From contig SKYC01000264.1 of NCBI GenBank assembly GCA_007128085.1, forward strand, positions 1-8,365: a stretch of DNA of 8,365 nt, given 5' to 3'. Below the pieces are notes generated by a model that did not search any database, was not told where the DNA came from, and saw nothing but the letters and a program-made list of their open reading frames with translations. Source of the DNA: Saprospiraceae bacterium. Its GTDB lineage: Bacteria > Bacteroidota > Bacteroidia > Chitinophagales > Saprospiraceae. Shown here one piece after another: positions 6,865 through 8,365 of this stretch (positions are counted from its first letter, which is position 1; each line of letters begins with the position of its first letter). The position numbers were made by a program, and so were the translations under genes.

Positions 6865-6890
6865 TTCAATAAACAGTAATCCGTTGGAAC

Positions 6891-7640
6891 TCAGCTGAAT
6901 AGTTTTTTCCATTGTTTTTTCCGCTTTTTTCTGTCTCTGAACCGCTGATCTGCACGGGACATCTCCCGGTATACCTCTTCAAAACTCTTTCCGGCCAACT
7001 GGGCGTATTCCTCTGACATCGTGCGCAACATCTCATCCGTAGCACTGAGGCGTGAAAAATTGGCCATGCGCTGCTGAAAGGAAAGAGACTTAAATCGCAT
7101 TCGGTTGAGATCTACCAGGTAAAACTCGTATTTTCCGGTCGCGTCTTTTTTTATGAGGGTATTTCCGGGACTGTGGTCTATAAACCAAATATTCGCCTCG
7201 TGCAAGCGATGGGTAAATCGCGTGAATTGGCGGAGGATTTCCTCTCTGTCGGGAAAATCCGAATCATGAATCAATTTCATGAATGGAAATACACCTTCCA
7301 GCTGAGCCGAAAAATAAAAACTCCGCTTCAGCTTCCATGGAGTGTAAAACTCGAGGCAGGCAATGGGTTCCGGACTTAAAAATCCCAGCTGCAACAAACG
7401 ATTTGCAAATTCGTAAGACCGCACAGCTTTGGACTTGCGGATGTGGCGGTAAACGATGGAGTTGGGAAAACGCGGCACCTGAAAGGATTTGACATTGAGG
7501 ATGCGTCCCTCTACCTCAAAGAGTTTGATGGTATTGCGTTTGCCGTCCACCCACATTTCGCCGGATCGGTCAAACTCCCTTCCGATCTTTTCCAGATCTG
7601 CTTTGAGTGAACGGTATTCCGGGTTGACAATTAGCCGCAT
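6891..7640 (-). CDS. Lipopolysaccharide kinase (Kdo/WaaP)-family small kinase
   Basis: A 249-residue cytoplasmic protein with a protein-kinase-like fold of the Kdo/WaaP type (family PF06293). Members phosphorylate sugars of the lipid A-core of LPS, though many homologues have unknown substrates. The kinase residues are all present: ATP-binding lysine K51 in NVKSF, helix-C glutamate E77 in SYEFANRL, catalytic loop IDHSPGNTLI with D155 and N160 at the canonical +5 spacing, and metal-binding D177 in VDLNRMRF replacing the DFG motif. The N-terminal strands (28-50) stand where the nucleotide loop should be but lack a clear GxGxxG. The tail is very basic (235-247, rich in R and K), which may bring it to the membrane. 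The gene is monocistronic and convergent with the antiporter gene (26-nt gap). The ATG at 7640 is preceded by an A-rich stretch and TATCG-TTTT, an imperfect -7 box. Intact active-site residues suggest a live enzyme; its acceptor is unknown. Confidence 0.87.
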   Translation of the reverse strand: MRLIVNPEYRSLKADLEKIGREFDRSGEMWVDGKRNTIKLFEVEGRILNVKSFQVPRFPNSIVYRHIRKSKAVRSYEFANRLLQLGFLSPEPIACLEFYTPWKLKRSFYFSAQLEGVFPFMKLIHDSDFPDREEILRQFTRFTHRLHEANIWFIDHSPGNTLIKKDATGKYEFYLVDLNRMRFKSLSFQQRMANFSRLSATDEMLRTMSEEYAQLAGKSFEEVYREMSRADQRFRDRKKRKKQWKKLFS

Positions 7641-7710
7641 AAAACGATATTTTTTTCTTCGGTCAAGTGGTCACAGAACCTCCGATGGCCGGCAATCAAA
7701 TGACGAGGGC

Positions 7711-7722
7711 GATAAAGTTATC
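7711..7722. repeat. Short palindrome, possible operator
   Basis: GATAA and TTATC are perfect inverted copies around AG. The position, 70-80 nt upstream of the kinase ATG and about 225 nt upstream of the protease ATG, fits a regulator site. A 5-bp arm is short and chance occurrence is possible. Confidence 0.2.
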
Positions 7723-7768
7723 AGGACTTTTCGCGGATTTTGTAAAACCCTATAAATCGGAGCCCGTT

Positions 7769-7800
7769 TTTCGCACTGCGAAATTAGAACATTTTTTTTT
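7769..7800 (+). terminator. Weak terminator-like hairpin plus T-tract
   Basis: A 6-bp stem TTTCGC/GCGAAA with a 3-nt loop is followed, after an 8-nt gap, by nine Ts. The gap is longer than in a normal intrinsic terminator and the stem is short. No plus-strand gene ends upstream, so it would only make sense for an unseen small transcript or readthrough from the antiporter side. Confidence 0.15.
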
Positions 7801-7947
7801 CTGTACAGGCAAATGGCGAAACAATTGCAGCATCGAAAGAACTGGAAAATGCAACAGAGAGTGCCCCGGAACATTTATTTTATGGGAAATAGGATATTTT
7901 AAGAACTTTTTATGACTTCAGTTGTGTTTTACATTAAATTGACACCT

Positions 7948-8365
7948 ATGAAATCCACACGCATAATTATAGCACTGCTCGCGATCTTTTTGATCGAAGC
8001 CTGCAGTCAGGTACCCTTCACAGGAAGGAATCAAACCCAACTCATACCCATTTCGACCATCAACGAACTGAGTTATTCCCAATACGACGATTTTTTGGCG
8101 GAAAACAATGCGCTTCCTGCAGACGCCCCTGAAACTCGCTTGATTCGCAGAATAGGAAATGATATTATAAGCGCTGTGGAGGTCTATTACAAGGCCAACA
8201 AAATGGAGGATCAGTTGAAAAACTTTAACTGGGAATTCAATGTAATCGAAAGCGAACAAGTCAATGCCTTTTGTATGCCGGGAGGAAAAGTCGTTTTCTA
8301 CACCGGAATCATGGATGTAGCTGAAAATGAAGATGCCCTCGCGGTAATCATGGGTCATGAAATCG
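7948..8365 (+). CDS. M48 family zinc metalloprotease, lipoprotein (partial, 3' end outside window)
   Basis: The first 139 residues of an M48 (Ste24/BepA/LoiP-like) metallopeptidase, which in related bacteria acts in envelope or outer-membrane protein quality control. An N-terminal signal (K3, R5, then a hydrophobic core) ends in LIEAC with Cys19 as a lipidation site; E17 at lipobox position -2 is unusual. Family landmarks follow: SQVPFTGRNQTQLIPIS (20-36), VNAFCMPGGKVVFYTGIM (105-122) and ENEDALAVIMGHEI, where the window ends two residues into HExxH (H137, E138). Only the first zinc-ligand histidine and the catalytic glutamate are visible. I chose the ATG at 7948 because it gives a normal short lipoprotein N-region. 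An in-frame ATG at 7912 would add MTSVVFYIKLTP and is less likely. An in-frame TAA at 7900-7902 limits any further extension. It is transcribed divergently from the kinase gene, and its promoter is not obvious. Confidence 0.92.
   Translation, partial: MKSTRIIIALLAIFLIEACSQVPFTGRNQTQLIPISTINELSYSQYDDFLAENNALPADAPETRLIRRIGNDIISAVEVYYKANKMEDQLKNFNWEFNVIESEQVNAFCMPGGKVVFYTGIMDVAENEDALAVIMGHEI

Larger units (their letters stand above)
7641..7947. other. Divergent intergenic region between kinase and protease genes
   Basis: A 307-nt AT-rich stretch without a convincing gene, tRNA or clear promoter of the Bacteroidota type. It contains three small symmetric sequences: GATAA-AG-TTATC (7711-7722), TTTCGC-ACT-GCGAAA (7769-7783) followed 8 nt later by nine Ts (7792-7800), and CTGTACAG (7801-7808). 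It must carry the start signals of both flanking genes, but no -33/-7 pair with good spacing was found. Confidence 0.6.

Noticed and set aside
6865..6898. A bidirectional terminator between the convergent antiporter and kinase genes, including the TCAGCTGA palindrome.
   Set aside because: The palindrome overlaps the kinase stop codon, has only 4-bp arms with no loop, and no good stem plus T-tract is present in the 26-nt gap.
7667..7915. An 82-codon plus-strand ORF in the intergenic region before the protease gene.
   Set aside because: It crosses the AT-rich homopolymer (Phe run), shows no recognisable motif, and has no clear start signal; it is better explained as non-coding.

Overview
The window looks like ordinary chromosome from a Bacteroidota bacterium, possibly of the Saprospiria (Lewinella-like) group. 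Three things support the phylum: promoters of the TTG-N19/21-TAnnTTTG type, a large secreted protein with lamin-tail domains and a C-terminal FlgD-like domain, and weak Shine-Dalgarno signals at most genes. The class-level guess is inference. I see no tRNA, rRNA, insertion sequence, CRISPR array, phage gene or attachment site.

Layout. A minus-strand pair occupies 49-3150: a secreted 869-residue protein built from a duplicated Ig-like plus lamin-tail unit, followed after 21 nt by an ElaA-type GNAT acetyltransferase. A 234-nt divergent intergenic region (3151-3384) has a good promoter on each strand. Next on the plus strand come a 439-residue cytoplasmic helical/coiled-coil protein of unknown function (3385-4704) and a Kef-like CPA2 cation:proton antiporter with a long cytosolic tail (4786-6864). 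The 81 nt between them hold interleaved inverted repeats and a -7 promoter element almost touching the antiporter ATG. A small Kdo/WaaP-type kinase gene (6891-7640, minus) converges on the antiporter with a 26-nt gap. After 307 nt without a convincing gene, an M48 zinc metalloprotease lipoprotein starts at 7948 and is cut by the window end inside its HExxH motif.

How the genes relate. The cell-envelope theme is strong: a secreted surface protein, an inner-membrane ion antiporter, a possible glycolipid or LPS-modifying kinase, and an envelope protease lipoprotein. No common pathway is evident. The least understood parts are the coiled-coil protein with its orphan N-terminal domain and the repeat-rich promoter region of the antiporter. 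I did not find a convincing new defence, mobile or biosynthetic system.
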